Counted from the stretch's first letter, positions 36,645 through 45,762 are shown. The stretch: DNA of 64,000 nt from Flavobacterium psychrotolerans (GCF_003097635.1 NZ_QCZI01000004.1:169034-233033), one strand, 5' to 3'. Program-made: numbers and translations. Notes: a model not told the origin generated them from the letters alone.

Positions 36645-37601
36645 TTATTTTATTATTAGATTTTGTCCTATGGAAATAGCGTTTTCACTAATGTCATTTT
36701 TTCTTTTCAAATCTTCAATAGAAATGTTGAATTTTTTTGAAATAGAATATAACGTATCGCCTTGACTTACTTGGTATAAATTGGAATTTGCAGAAACTTG
36801 CTCTTTGGAATTAACAGGAACATATTCAGTTCCTAAAACTTCTGAATCGTATTGGTTTAATTGATAACGTTCAATAATCCCTATTAATTTATCCGGATAT
36901 TTTGGATCAGATGCATAACCCGCGGCTTTCAACCCTTTTGCCCATTCTTTGTAATCGTCTTTTTTTAATTTGAACAATGGCTGATACCATGCTCTACCGG
37001 TTAAAAATATAGCATGATCTGTGTACGATTCATTTGGCAGATTGTATTTTCTAAAACATTCTTGTGCAGAATCATCATCATATTTCACACTTGGCCCAGA
37101 CCAATCTTTATGACACTTAATACCAAAATGATTGTTTGCCTGCACGCTCAATGGCCCTGTTCCTGCACCCGACTCCAGAATTCCCTGCCCAAGAATAATA
37201 CTGGAAGGAATCCCATATTTCGCCATGTTGTTTTTGGCTATATCTTTATATTTAGAGATGTATTCTAAAACCATGGCAGTGGTAACCTTAACTCGAGTAG
37301 TAGCCTCCAAAATTTGTGTTTCAGAATTAATGTCTGTTTTAGAATTAGTCTCTGTTTTAGAATTATTTACTGGACTTTGAGCAATTGGCTTGGAAATGAT
37401 ATCAGGTTTACTGTTAATTGGCTTTTTTACCGATTTCACAATCGTGGTGTTTGGCTTTTTATGTAGCGTTTGTTTAGTCCTTGCTATTGTTTTATTTGTA
37501 GTTCTTACAGTTCTCACTACTGGCTGACTTGTTGAACAGCCCACAAGTGAAATTGCAATTACTAAAAGTATCCTCTTCTTAAACATCATAATTCTCGTCA
37601 T
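36645..37601 (-). CDS. LysM-containing glucosaminidase lipoprotein
   Basis: Peptidoglycan hydrolase of up to 318 residues. The signal ends LVGC, marking a lipoprotein; ATGs at 37601, 37589 and 37586 are all possible and the later ones give a more usual signal peptide. After a proline/threonine/lysine linker comes an N-acetylglucosaminidase domain (about 110-250; catalytic glutamate in [23 protein letters not shown]) and one C-terminal LysM repeat (about 272-318; [19 protein letters not shown]). It overlaps the end of the upstream PLP enzyme gene by up to 23 bp. Confidence 0.9.
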   Translation of the reverse strand: MTRIMMFKKRILLVIAISLVGCSTSQPVVRTVRTTNKTIARTKQTLHKKPNTTIVKSVKKPINSKPDIISKPIAQSPVNNSKTETNSKTDINSETQILEATTRVKVTTAMVLEYISKYKDIAKNNMAKYGIPSSIILGQGILESGAGTGPLSVQANNHFGIKCHKDWSGPSVKYDDDSAQECFRKYNLPNESYTDHAIFLTGRAWYQPLFKLKKDDYKEWAKGLKAAGYASDPKYPDKLIGIIERYQLNQYDSEVLGTEYVPVNSKEQVSANSNLYQVSQGDTLYSISKKFNISIEDLKRKNDISENAISIGQNLIIK

Positions 37602-38493
37602 TGATTAATGGTAATTTTTTATTTTTTAATTTGATATTCATTCCTTGAACCCCCTGAATTCCGCCAGTATGTACGACTAAAATTTTTGAACCTTCTGGAA
37701 AATAGTTGTTTTTAATTAAATCCATAACGCCAAAAAGCATCTTTCCGGTATAAATGGGATCCAATGGAATTTTAGATTTTTCATAAAATGAGTTAATAAA
37801 TTCAATTAACTCTTTATCTACTTTTCCATAACCCCCAAAATTATAATCCGGAATCAATTCCCAACGGTTATTTTTTGCAAAATTACGAATTTCATTTATT
37901 AAAAAGTCTCCTTTTAATGCCGGAAATCCTAAAACTTTTTGATGCGATTGGGAGCTGTTAATAATCCCAGTAATTGTACCCCCTGTACCTACTGCACAGC
38001 AAATGTAATCAAACATTTTATCCTGTTCGATTAAAATTTCCTCACAACCTTTGATGGCCAAACTATTTGTGCCTCCTTCTGGAAGATAATAAAATGTCCC
38101 ATGTTTTAGTTTTAGTTTTTCTAAAAATTCTGTTTCACTTTTAAATCTATATACTTCCCTGGAAACAAATTCAAATTTCATTCCACAATTTTGGGCAAAA
38201 CGCAATGTTGGATTTTCATCTATTTTTTCTCTTAACTCTTCTCCCCTAATTACGCCTATGGACTCAAACCCGTTTTCTTGTGCGGCAAACGCTACGGCAG
38301 CAATATGATTGGAAAAAGCACCACCAAAAGTGAGTAACTGGGTTTGATGTTCCTCTTTTGCCTGAAGTAAATTGTATTTCAATTTACGGTATTTATTTCC
38401 GGAGACTATCGGGTGAATCAAATCCTCCCTTTTGATATAAAGGGTGACGTTGGAAAAAAAAGGGAACTCTATTTTTTGGGTAATCGATTGCAT
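37579..38493 (-). CDS. ACC deaminase/D-cysteine desulfhydrase family PLP enzyme
   Basis: A 304-residue fold-type II PLP enzyme. The cofactor lysine is in SGNKYRKLKYNL near residue 34, AFSNHIAA holds the substrate carboxylate, and GTGGTITGI binds the PLP phosphate. The family includes 1-aminocyclopropane-1-carboxylate deaminases and D-cysteine desulfhydrases, and flavobacterial members lack biochemical proof. It is slightly short relative to true ACC deaminases (about 335), favouring desulfhydrase-like activity or another amino acid substrate. First gene of an operon with the glucosaminidase and hemL. Confidence 0.8.
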   Translation of the reverse strand: MQSITQKIEFPFFSNVTLYIKREDLIHPIVSGNKYRKLKYNLLQAKEEHQTQLLTFGGAFSNHIAAVAFAAQENGFESIGVIRGEELREKIDENPTLRFAQNCGMKFEFVSREVYRFKSETEFLEKLKLKHGTFYYLPEGGTNSLAIKGCEEILIEQDKMFDYICCAVGTGGTITGIINSSQSHQKVLGFPALKGDFLINEIRNFAKNNRWELIPDYNFGGYGKVDKELIEFINSFYEKSKIPLDPIYTGKMLFGVMDLIKNNYFPEGSKILVVHTGGIQGVQGMNIKLKNKKLPLINDENYDV

Positions 38494-38646
38494 GCTGCGA
38501 AATTAAGCATAAATAAAGATGAAGTGGGAACAAAATTAAGCAATCTATTCCGATGTTAAAATAATTGCGAACAACTCCCTCTTTCACTTTAAGAAATCTC
38601 CAAATCACACAAACATGAGTTTCGCAAACCTATAAGCATATCCGAC

Positions 38647-38683
38647 ATGCAAAAAAAAACACCAACTAAATAGTTGATGTTTC
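38647..38683 (-). terminator. terminator of the 93-residue protein gene
   Basis: On the minus strand AACATCAACT/AGTTGGTGTT (one G-U pair) with loop ATTT is followed by a long T run. It is a strong intrinsic terminator, about 20 bp after the stop codon at 38703. Confidence 0.85.
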
Positions 38684-38702
38684 AGTATGGCTTACAATAA
38701 TT

Positions 38703-38984
38703 TTAAATCGATTTAAAAATTCGGTTAATTGGTATTCCAACACCTTTTTTAAGGATAACACTATTATCTGTTACGGCCCAAACGGTGGTTTCTACCACTT
38801 TTTTGCATTGATTGTCTTCAAAGAAGATTTTAATTTTCGAATGATCTAAACTGCCTAAAGCCTGTGCCCGATTCAAATCGTTTTTTCTTTGTTGGATTGC
38901 CTCTTTGTCGGTAAGGACGTCTGTAGTTGGAAATTTTAGAGATTGAATATTTTCTTTCTCTATGATTTGGAAATAAGTAGTCAT
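38703..38984 (-). CDS. conserved hypothetical protein, 93 residues
   Basis: Not assigned to a family. The protein is small, soluble and moderately basic, with a helical N-terminal half (KEAIQQRKNDLNRAQALG) and a beta-like C-terminal half (KIKIFFEDNQCKKVVETTVWAVTDNSVILKKG, ending VGIPINRIFKSI). It stands alone with its own strong terminator, supporting a real single-gene unit. The C-terminal pattern recalls small beta-barrel regulators, but this is a guess. Confidence 0.65.
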   Translation of the reverse strand: MTTYFQIIEKENIQSLKFPTTDVLTDKEAIQQRKNDLNRAQALGSLDHSKIKIFFEDNQCKKVVETTVWAVTDNSVILKKGVGIPINRIFKSI

Positions 38985-39014
38985 AATGGTTCGGTTTAGG
39001 GAAATAAATTGTTT

Positions 39015-39046
39015 TTTGGCTTTGTGAAAATAATAAAATATATTTA
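39015..39046 (+). promoter_or_regulatory. promoter of the aldose epimerase gene
   Basis: TTTGG at 39015-39019 and TATATTTA at 39039-39046, spaced by 19 bp. The last base of the -7 box departs from the consensus G. Predicted leader about 25 nt. Confidence 0.45.
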
Positions 39047-39077
39047 CAAAACAATAAAAAATATTTAAATTTAAATT

Positions 39078-39932
39078 ATGTTGAGAACAACAATTAAAAA
39101 TTCAGGTTTAAAAGCGGTCATAAACCATAAAGGCGCAGAATTAATTTCTTTTACAAGTAAAGACAATATAGAATATATTTGGGAAGGCAATTCTGAATTT
39201 TGGGGTAAACATTCACCTGTTTTGTTTCCAATTGTAGGAACTCTAAAAAACAATCAGTTCATCTATAAGAACAATACTTATCATTTACCACGTCATGGCT
39301 TTGCCCGAGATCTCGATTTTCAATTGATTGATTCTAAAGAAAGTCAAGCCGTTTTTTCATTGAAAGCAAACGAAGAAACCATAGAGGTATATCCTTTCCA
39401 TTTTGAATTGCAAATTTGGTATACTTTAAAAAAATCTAAATTAACAATTGCCTATAAAATCATTAATCAGGAAGAAGTCACCATGCCTTTTTCAATTGGA
39501 GCTCATCCCGCATTTGCATTGCCAAAAGCTTTTGAAAATTATTCATTGGTATTTGAACATCCTGAAGTTTTAAAAAGTTATCAACTGGAAAATGATTTGC
39601 TTTCTGATGTGACTGTTTCTCATGAGATGAACGCAAACAAACTACCGCTTACCTATCCTTTATTTGAGAAAGACGCTTTGATTTTTAAAAAATTGAACTC
39701 TAAAAAAATCACCATTATAGAAAACGAAATTCCTTTGCTTCGTGTTCAATTTGACGATTTCCCGTATTTAGGAATTTGGACTAAAAATAACGCCCCATTT
39801 ATTTGCATTGAACCTTGGTTGGGTTATTCTGACACCGTACATTCCACCGGAAATATTTCAGAAAAAGAAGGCATTCAATTTGTTGAACCAAAACAAACAT
39901 TTGCTTGTAGTTTCAGTTTAGAAATTTTATAA
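39078..39932 (+). CDS. aldose 1-epimerase family protein
   Basis: A galactose-mutarotase-fold protein of 284 residues, of the LACX/YeaD-like group (glucose-6-phosphate 1-epimerase relatives). Features: LISFTSKDNIEYIWEG near the start, HGFARDLDF with the catalytic histidine, FSIGAHPAF with the second, and FICIEPWLGYSD with the catalytic glutamate. It interconverts anomers of a sugar, with the exact sugar unknown. Leads a two-gene plus-strand unit with the GNAT gene 13 bp downstream. Confidence 0.9.
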   Translation: MLRTTIKNSGLKAVINHKGAELISFTSKDNIEYIWEGNSEFWGKHSPVLFPIVGTLKNNQFIYKNNTYHLPRHGFARDLDFQLIDSKESQAVFSLKANEETIEVYPFHFELQIWYTLKKSKLTIAYKIINQEEVTMPFSIGAHPAFALPKAFENYSLVFEHPEVLKSYQLENDLLSDVTVSHEMNANKLPLTYPLFEKDALIFKKLNSKKITIIENEIPLLRVQFDDFPYLGIWTKNNAPFICIEPWLGYSDTVHSTGNISEKEGIQFVEPKQTFACSFSLEIL

Positions 39933-39945
39933 ATTTACGTAAAAA

Positions 39946-40503
39946 ATGTTAACTATAAATTTTCATCCTTTTCAAAATCTAGAAACTGAACGATTGCTTT
40001 TGCGCCGCATTGACGTTAACGATGTTGAAGAAATATTCAGCCTTAGAAGCAATCCAGAAACCATGAAATACGTTCCAAGACCATTAGCAAAAACAATAAA
40101 AGATGCTCTGGAACATATTGCTATGATTGATGCTAAAATTAAAAGCAACGAAGGTATTAATTGGGCAATTACATTAAAGGATGACCCTAAATTTATTGGA
40201 ATAATTGGTCATTACCGGATAAACCCCGAAAATTATCGATCGGAAATAGGCTATATGTTACTTCCTGAATTTCACGGAAAAGGGATTATCACAGAAGCAA
40301 TACGAGAAGTCGTTAACTATGGTTTTCATAAGATGCAATTGCATTCTATAGAGGCAATTATTGATCCTGAAAATACAGCTTCCGAAAAAGTTTTACTGAA
40401 AAATGGTTTTGTCAAAGAAGCCCACATCCTTGAAAATGAATTTTATGATGGAAAGTTTTTAGACACCGTCATTTATTCTCTTCTGAAAAGAAACCACATG
40501 TAA
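39946..40503 (+). CDS. GNAT family N-acetyltransferase (RimJ/RimL-like)
   Basis: A 185-residue acetyltransferase. The opening LETERLLLRRIDVNDVEEIF and the acetyl-CoA loop around GYMLLPEFHGKGIITEAIREVV are typical of the RimJ/RimL subgroup that acetylates protein N-termini or small amines. Ends three base pairs before the converging VF530 gene. Substrate unknown. Confidence 0.9.
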   Translation: MLTINFHPFQNLETERLLLRRIDVNDVEEIFSLRSNPETMKYVPRPLAKTIKDALEHIAMIDAKIKSNEGINWAITLKDDPKFIGIIGHYRINPENYRSEIGYMLLPEFHGKGIITEAIREVVNYGFHKMQLHSIEAIIDPENTASEKVLLKNGFVKEAHILENEFYDGKFLDTVIYSLLKRNHM

Positions 40504-40506
40504 TAG

Positions 40507-40731
40507 TTACAATTTTGGTAATGTTCTAAGATACAATTCTTCGACTTTTTTTCGAGCCCATTCGGTTTTTCGTAAAAAAGTGAGACTCGATTTCACACTG
40601 GGGTTTTCTGTAAAACACTTGATTTTTATCAATTCACCTAAAGTATCAAATCCATAATAATCAACTAGTTGTTCAATAATTTTTTGAAGCGTTATTCCGT
40701 GAAGTGGATTGTTTTTTTGGTGATTTTCCAT
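40507..40731 (-). CDS. VF530 family protein (DUF2132), putative DNA-binding
   Basis: A 74-residue helical protein matching VF530/DUF2132: [20 protein letters not shown], then [31 protein letters not shown]. The structural family is annotated as DNA-binding, but the cellular role is not established. It is divergent from smpB, and a TAAATTTG box (40736-40743) sits immediately before its ATG, without a well-placed -33. Confidence 0.85.
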   Translation of the reverse strand: MENHQKNNPLHGITLQKIIEQLVDYYGFDTLGELIKIKCFTENPSVKSSLTFLRKTEWARKKVEELYLRTLPKL

Positions 40732-40763
40732 AATGCAAATTTATGCCATTTTTGCAATAACTG

Positions 40764-40794
40764 TTGCCATTTCATTGATTTGTTCCTACATTTG
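40764..40794 (+). promoter_or_regulatory. smpB promoter, leader close to zero
   Basis: TTG at 40764-40766 and an exact TACATTTG at 40787-40794, spaced by 20 bp. The -7 box ends only 7 bp before the smpB ATG at 40802, so the transcript would begin at or next to the start codon. Confidence 0.6.
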
Positions 40795-40801
40795 CCCTAC
40801 T

Positions 40802-41254
40802 ATGCTAAAAACGATCAACATACTTAATAAAAGAGCACGTTTCGATTATGAAATCCTCGAAACCTTTACTGCTGGAATTGTTTTGGCCGGAACTGAAATT
40901 AAATCCATCCGATTGGGAAAAGCCAATATTACGGAAAGCTTTTGTGAGTTTAGCGGTACTGAACTATTTGCTATCAATACTTATATTGAAGAATATGCTT
41001 TTGGAAATCAATTTAACCACAAAGCGAGAAGCGAACGCAAACTCTTGCTTAATAAGAGAGAATTAAAAGGGTTGTTGAGAAGTGTTCAGGCTAAGGGATT
41101 AACCATTGTTCCCCTAAAATTATTCACCAATGAAAAGGGAATGGCAAAACTGGAAATTGGACTTTGCAAAGGAAAAAAAACCTATGACAAAAGAGAATCT
41201 CTAAAAGAGCAAGACACAAAGCGCGAACTTGACCGAATTAAAAAAGCATTTTAA
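40802..41254 (+). CDS. smpB: SsrA-binding protein
   Basis: tmRNA-binding protein of 150 residues needed for trans-translation, the rescue of stalled ribosomes. The start is set at the ATG of MLKTINILNKRARFDY because an upstream in-frame ATG at 40733 lies before the promoter and adds an unrelated hydrophobic stretch. The family core LAGTEIKSIRLGKANITESF and the C-terminal KRESLKEQDTKRELDRIKKAF tail, which mimics codon-anticodon pairing, are clear. Confidence 0.95.
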   Translation: MLKTINILNKRARFDYEILETFTAGIVLAGTEIKSIRLGKANITESFCEFSGTELFAINTYIEEYAFGNQFNHKARSERKLLLNKRELKGLLRSVQAKGLTIVPLKLFTNEKGMAKLEIGLCKGKKTYDKRESLKEQDTKRELDRIKKAF

Positions 41255-41313
41255 ATACAATACTGCAGGGAGAATCCAAATTCAATTATATTGATAATAT
41301 ATTTATAAAAGAT

Positions 41314-41350
41314 AAAAAAAACCGTCCCAATGTGAAATTTGGACGGTTTT
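41314..41350. terminator. bidirectional terminator between smpB and purC
   Basis: Stem AAAACCGTCC/GGACGGTTTT with a short loop lies between converging genes, flanked by A and T runs on both sides. Confidence 0.8.
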
Positions 41351-41364
41351 ACTCTTTTAGTGAA

Positions 41365-42327
41365 CTAGAATTTAGATCTGTTTTCCAAATACATTAAAAC
41401 ATTCTTCTCAATCCTTTCATTAATATTTGAAATATCCGCTTTTACGAATTTCTCTCCTAGAATATTTTCGTACAATTCGATGTAACGTTCGGAAACCGTT
41501 TCAATATATTCGTCGGTCATATTTGGAATTTGTTGCCCCGTTTGTCCCTGAAAACCGTTTTCGATTAACCAACGTCTAACGAATTCTTTCGACAATTGTT
41601 TTTGCTCTTCGCCCCTGTCTTGCCTTTCTTGATAGCCTTCGGAATAAAAATAACGGGAAGAATCCGGCGTATGAATTTCATCGATTAAAACGATTTGCCC
41701 TTCTTTAGTTTTTCCAAATTCATATTTGGTATCTACCAAAATCAAACCACGGCTGGCGGCAATTTCCGTTCCTCTTTGAAACAAAGCTCTGGTATATTGT
41801 TCTAAAACCAAATAATCGGCTTCAGCAACAATTCCTTTTGAAAGAATAGCTTCACGGGAAATGTCTGCATCGTGTTCTCCACTATCGGCTTTGGTTGTTG
41901 GGGTAATTATAGGTGTTGGAAATTTATCGTTTTCTTTCAATCCTTCCGTCATGGTTACACCACAAATGGTTCTTTTCCCGAGGGTATATTCGCGTGCCGC
42001 ATGACCGGAAACATAGCCTCGTATTACCATTTCTACCTTAAAAGGTTCACATAAATGACCCACCGCTACATTGGGATCTGGGGTTGCAATCAACCAATTC
42101 GGAACAATATCTTTTGTAAGCTCCATGAATTTGGTGGCTATTTGATTCAATATTTGTCCTTTGTAGGGAATTCCCTTAGGCAAAACCACATCAAATGCCG
42201 AAAGCCTGTCGGTGGCCACCATTACTAAAAGTTCATCGTTGATATTATATACTTCTCTTACTTTTCCTCTATAAACTGATTTTTGATTGGGGAAACTAAA
42301 ATTAGTGGTTGTGATTGTGTTGCTCAT
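41365..42327 (-). CDS. purC: phosphoribosylaminoimidazole-succinocarboxamide synthase
   Basis: SAICAR synthetase of 320 residues, eighth step of purine synthesis, joining CAIR and aspartate with ATP. Signatures are [11 protein letters not shown] near the N-terminus, [25 protein letters not shown], and the substrate motif LVDTKYEFG followed by [14 protein letters not shown]. It is of the longer type common in Bacteroidota. Single gene with its own promoter. Confidence 0.97.
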   Translation of the reverse strand: MSNTITTTNFSFPNQKSVYRGKVREVYNINDELLVMVATDRLSAFDVVLPKGIPYKGQILNQIATKFMELTKDIVPNWLIATPDPNVAVGHLCEPFKVEMVIRGYVSGHAAREYTLGKRTICGVTMTEGLKENDKFPTPIITPTTKADSGEHDADISREAILSKGIVAEADYLVLEQYTRALFQRGTEIAASRGLILVDTKYEFGKTKEGQIVLIDEIHTPDSSRYFYSEGYQERQDRGEEQKQLSKEFVRRWLIENGFQGQTGQQIPNMTDEYIETVSERYIELYENILGEKFVKADISNINERIEKNVLMYLENRSKF

Positions 42328-42362
42328 TTTTGTTGTAGATGTGTTGTTGTTTTTTCTGGATG

Positions 42363-42395
42363 CAAATTTAGTATTATTTTAGGGAGATTCACAAA
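42363..42395 (-). promoter_or_regulatory. purC promoter
   Basis: On the minus strand TTTG is followed after 21 bp by TAAATTTG, a full match to the phylum consensus. Leader about 30 nt. Confidence 0.65.
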
Positions 42396-42477
42396 GAATG
42401 GTTAAGCAACCGCTAATAAATTGCTGACCGAAGAGCATTCAAATAGGGGATTTCTTGGATTCTAGCTCGAATTCAAT

Positions 42478-43293
42478 TTATTTAACCAATATTTTTTTAG
42501 ATAGGTATTTTGCAACACCATCTTCATCATTAGTCGAAATTACTTCTAAATGAGAGAGTTTATCTTTTAATCCCTCGACAGCATTTCCCATAATGAGTCC
42601 TTTCTTTGAAGCCGTCAGCATCTTTTCATCATTAAATCCGTCTCCAAATGATATTGTCTCTTGAAAGGTGAAATTTTCCTTTTCCAAAATTTTTGCAATC
42701 GCAACGCTTTTATCGACTGATTTATCCATAAACTCTAAACAAACGGGAAGACTGAAAGCATAATTAAAATCATTGGAATGCGTTATGAGAATTTCGTCTT
42801 TTAAGGCTACTAATTTTTGATGATTTTCATGGGTGAAAAATAATTTCAGGGCAGTAAAATCCTCTATTGTATCAAAATCAACTATTTCTGGCACGTAATT
42901 GAGCACGGCCTGAAAGCTGTTTAATTTCTGATTGTGTTTGTTGGTTTGCCAAACCAACTCTTTAAACAATACAATTGTAATTTCCGGGTCAATATTTAAC
43001 GCTAAAACCGATTTTATGTCATCACTCTTGATATTAAATGAAAACAGAAGTTCTTTATTTGGGGCATGTATTCGCGCTCCGTTTGACGTAACCAAATAAA
43101 CAGGAAAACCAAGTCCTTCTATAATAGGCATAGCATCCAGATGGTGCCTGCCAGTGGCTACAATAATTAAATAATCCTGACTGTGAAGTTCTTGAAAAAT
43201 GGTTTTGGTATACTCCGATATTTTATGTTCCCGGTTGAGCAAAGTACCGTCTAAATCGCTTATTATTACTTTAATTTTATTCTCTTTAATCAT
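42478..43293 (-). CDS. Cof-type HAD family phosphatase
   Basis: HAD hydrolase of 271 residues with a C2B cap. Motif I is DLDGTLLN (about 13-20), motif II follows LIIVATGRH, and motifs III/IV are the lysine of the KSVAIAKIL stretch and the GDGFNDEKML loop. Such enzymes dephosphorylate sugar phosphates, FMN or PLP. The exact substrate cannot be named. Confidence 0.9.
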   Translation of the reverse strand: MIKENKIKVIISDLDGTLLNREHKISEYTKTIFQELHSQDYLIIVATGRHHLDAMPIIEGLGFPVYLVTSNGARIHAPNKELLFSFNIKSDDIKSVLALNIDPEITIVLFKELVWQTNKHNQKLNSFQAVLNYVPEIVDFDTIEDFTALKLFFTHENHQKLVALKDEILITHSNDFNYAFSLPVCLEFMDKSVDKSVAIAKILEKENFTFQETISFGDGFNDEKMLTASKKGLIMGNAVEGLKDKLSHLEVISTNDEDGVAKYLSKKILVK

Positions 43294-43318
43294 TTTAAGT
43301 TCCCTGTTTTTGGGATCA

Positions 43319-43350
43319 CAAATTTATTACGTTTTAAAGAGATATGCAAA
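43319..43350 (-). promoter_or_regulatory. promoter of the HAD phosphatase gene
   Basis: On the minus strand TTTG is followed after 20 bp by TAAATTTG. Leader about 20 nt. Confidence 0.65.
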
Positions 43351-43409
43351 GAAAAGCAAGAGGGTGTTAACTTTATCAATATAAAATTTATTTCGATATA
43401 TTTATCATT

Positions 43410-43515
43410 TAGCCCCGATTGCAGCGGAAATCCTTTTCTTTTTTTCTTTAAAAAGAAAAAGATTGAAGCGAAAAGCGGGAACATGATTTGTAAATATGTC
43501 CGAGCCATTCGCTTC
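43410..43515. ncRNA. structured intergenic element, possible Flavo-1-like RNA
   Basis: Between the HAD promoter and phoH lies a GC-patterned block in otherwise AT-rich spacer: AGCCCCGATTGCAGCGGAAA, a long imperfect hairpin made of T/C- and A/G-rich arms (about 43429-43465), then GAAGCG, AGCGGGA and, further on, CGAGCCATTCGCTTC. CCCG at the start can pair with CGGG near 43486. From memory, similar blocks recur many times in Flavobacterium genomes, and the form recalls the Flavo-1 RNA family. Strand and identity are unproven. Confidence 0.35.
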
Positions 43516-43531
43516 AAAAAAACTTTATTTT

Positions 43532-44482
43532 CTAATCATTATTCTCGATTTGCTTGTAGGCATCAATCACTTTTTTGACCAATCGGTGGCGAACGATATC
43601 TTTGTCATCGAGATAAACAATGGCAATTCCCTCAACATCTTTCAAAACCAGTATGGCTTCCTTGAGACCAGAAATGGTTCGTCTTGGCAAATCGACTTGG
43701 CCGGGATCGCCCGTAATCATGAATTTGGCACTTTTCCCCATACGGGTCAAGAACATTTTCATTTGGGAATGTGTCGTATTTTGGGCTTCATCCAAGATGA
43801 CAAAAGCATGGTCTAAAGTTCTCCCTCGCATAAATGCCAATGGCGCAATCTGGATAATTCCTTTCAAAATGTAATCTTCCAGTTTTTCGTTGGGCAACAT
43901 ATCTCGCAAAGCGTCATATAAAGGCTGCATGTAAGGGTCGAGTTTTTCTTTCATATCACCTGGAAGAAAACCGAGGTTCTCCCCTGCTTCAACCGCTGGA
44001 CGAGTAAGGATAATTCGTTTTACTTGCTTTTCTTTCAATGCCTTGACCGCCATGGCAACTCCAGTATAGGTTTTTCCCGTTCCAGCCGGACCTACGGCAA
44101 AGAGCATGTCGTTTTTATTCATCATATCAACCAAGAGCTGTTGATTAGGCGTCATGGCTTTGATAATTTTTCCGCCTACGCCATGAACTAAAATCTTGTC
44201 ATGGTCAAATGCTTTCCTATCGTCCTGTAAATCACTTTGTATCACGCGCTCGATTACGTTATCATCTATGGTATTATAGCGGGTAAAGTGAAGCATGAGT
44301 CGGTTGAAACGGTTTTCAAATTCATCTAAGACTTCTTTTTCTCCAAAAGCTTTTATGGTTGTGCCACGGGCAACGATTTTTAACTTTGGGTAGTATTTTT
44401 TAATAGTTTCAAGATGAGTGTCTTGAGCGCCCCAAAAATCTTTTGGAGCGATGTCTATGAGCTCAATAGTTCTTTCGTTCAA
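43532..44482 (-). CDS. phoH: PhoH family ATPase
   Basis: P-loop protein of 316 residues with Walker A GPAGTGKT, Walker B VILDEAQNT and sensor motif TGDPGQVDLPRR. The N-terminal 100 residues contain the KH-like region typical of the PhoH/YbeZ group, linked elsewhere to ribosome maturation with YbeY. Cytoplasmic, role mainly inferred from the family. Divergent from the SAM hydroxide adenosyltransferase gene with overlapping promoters. Confidence 0.92.
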   Translation of the reverse strand: MNERTIELIDIAPKDFWGAQDTHLETIKKYYPKLKIVARGTTIKAFGEKEVLDEFENRFNRLMLHFTRYNTIDDNVIERVIQSDLQDDRKAFDHDKILVHGVGGKIIKAMTPNQQLLVDMMNKNDMLFAVGPAGTGKTYTGVAMAVKALKEKQVKRIILTRPAVEAGENLGFLPGDMKEKLDPYMQPLYDALRDMLPNEKLEDYILKGIIQIAPLAFMRGRTLDHAFVILDEAQNTTHSQMKMFLTRMGKSAKFMITGDPGQVDLPRRTISGLKEAILVLKDVEGIAIVYLDDKDIVRHRLVKKVIDAYKQIENND

Positions 44483-44522
44483 ATGGAGTAGTTTTTAATT
44501 AAAAAATAATGGTTGATTTTAT

Positions 44523-44546
44523 TAGCTTTGCATAATCTCAAATTTA
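44523..44546. promoter_or_regulatory. overlapping divergent -7 boxes for phoH and the SAM hydrolase gene
   Basis: TAGCTTTG on the plus strand (44523-44530) points to the adenosyltransferase gene; TAAATTTG on the minus strand (44539-44546) points to phoH, with TTG 24 bp upstream of it. The two predicted start sites overlap, so transcription of one should hinder the other. The plus box lacks a well-spaced -33. Confidence 0.45.
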
Positions 44547-44590
44547 ATGAATTTTAAGTTTACGTTAAGCCAATAGTTATAAACAAATTT

Positions 44591-45439
44591 ATGTCAATAA
44601 TTACCCTCACGACCGATTCTGGATTAAAAGACCACTTTGTGGGCGCGCTAAAAGGGAAAATTATATCCGAATATCCGGAGGCAGTAATTATTGATATTTC
44701 ACATGATATTGATCCGTTTAACACTGCAGAAGCGAGTTATATTATTGGCGCTGCATACAAAAGCTTTCCAAAAGGTACGGTTCACCTGATTGGAGTGGAT
44801 GCCGAATTGAATAAAGAAAATCAGCACATTGTTATGGAATGGAACGATCATTTCTTTATTTGTGCCGACAACGGAATTCTTGGAATGCTCATTCAGAATA
44901 CGATACCCAATAAAATGGTGGCTATTAACATTCACGATAGATTTCCTGTTGACACTACTGATTTGGACGTATTTGTAACTGTTGCCGCTCATATTGCCCG
45001 AGGTGGTTTGCTAAATGTTATTGGCAAAGAAATTACTTCCATAAAACAAGCTACTGAATTGCAGGCTATTGTTGCCGATGACAGAAACTCCATAAAAGGA
45101 TATGTGATTTATATTGATCATTTTGGGAATGTGGTGACCAATATCTCTAAAAAATTCTTTTTGGAAGTTGCAAAAGGCCGACCTTATGAAATCCCGATGA
45201 TACAAAGGCGGAGCCAAAAAAAATCAAGTCCCATAAAAAACATTTGGGCGAAATATTCGGATATTGCTAATGCCAGTAATTATGATATCAAAAATTATGA
45301 AGGCGATAAACTGGCCATTTTCAACGAAGCCGGGTTTCTGGAAATCGCCATTTTTAGAAGCAACCCCATGAATGTGGGAAGCGCCTCAAGCCTTTTGGGA
45401 TTGGGGTATCGAGATGCTATTGTTATTAATTTTCTGTAA
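44591..45439 (+). CDS. S-adenosyl-L-methionine hydroxide adenosyltransferase (DUF62)
   Basis: A 282-residue enzyme of the SAM hydroxide adenosyltransferase family, which hydrolyses SAM to adenosine and methionine; chlorinases and fluorinases are relatives. The opening ITLTTDSGLKDHFVGALKG carries the conserved aspartates, and HLIGVDAE, ADNGILG and YVIYIDHFGNVVTNI are typical. It lacks the halogenase insert, as far as can be judged. It precedes the monooxygenase-like gene by 26 bp. Confidence 0.9.
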   Translation: MSIITLTTDSGLKDHFVGALKGKIISEYPEAVIIDISHDIDPFNTAEASYIIGAAYKSFPKGTVHLIGVDAELNKENQHIVMEWNDHFFICADNGILGMLIQNTIPNKMVAINIHDRFPVDTTDLDVFVTVAAHIARGGLLNVIGKEITSIKQATELQAIVADDRNSIKGYVIYIDHFGNVVTNISKKFFLEVAKGRPYEIPMIQRRSQKKSSPIKNIWAKYSDIANASNYDIKNYEGDKLAIFNEAGFLEIAIFRSNPMNVGSASSLLGLGYRDAIVINFL

Positions 45440-45465
45440 ATAATTATAAAAATCATAAATCTCAA

Positions 45466-45762
45466 ATGTTTGTAAGAATAGTAAAAATGTCCTTTCACGA
45501 AGAAAATATTCCCGCTTTTTTGGAAAACTTCGAATTAATGAAAAACAAGATACGAAATGCCGAAGGAAACCGTTTTCTAGAACTGTATCAGGACAAAAAC
45601 GACAAATGTATTTTCTTTACCTATAGCTATTGGGAAACCGAAGATGATTTGGAAAATTATAGACGTTCAGAATTGTTTTACGACGTTTGGAGCTTTACAA
45701 AAAAACTGTTCAATGCAAAACCAGAAGCTTGGAGTGTAGATAAATTAGTTTCTTTAGTTTAG
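45466..45762 (+). CDS. antibiotic biosynthesis monooxygenase (ABM) domain protein
   Basis: A 98-residue dimeric alpha/beta-barrel protein. It starts FVRIVKMSFHEENIPAFLENF and has CIFFTYSYWETEDDLENYRRS, typical of ABM-fold putative quinol monooxygenases. Many act in redox or haem chemistry, but the substrate here is unknown. It lies between the SAM hydrolase and gldF, apparently in one transcription unit. Confidence 0.85.
   Translation: MFVRIVKMSFHEENIPAFLENFELMKNKIRNAEGNRFLELYQDKNDKCIFFTYSYWETEDDLENYRRSELFYDVWSFTKKLFNAKPEAWSVDKLVSLV

Noticed and set aside
40733..40801. Upstream start for smpB
   Set aside because: It precedes the predicted transcription start and adds a hydrophobic stretch that SmpB lacks.
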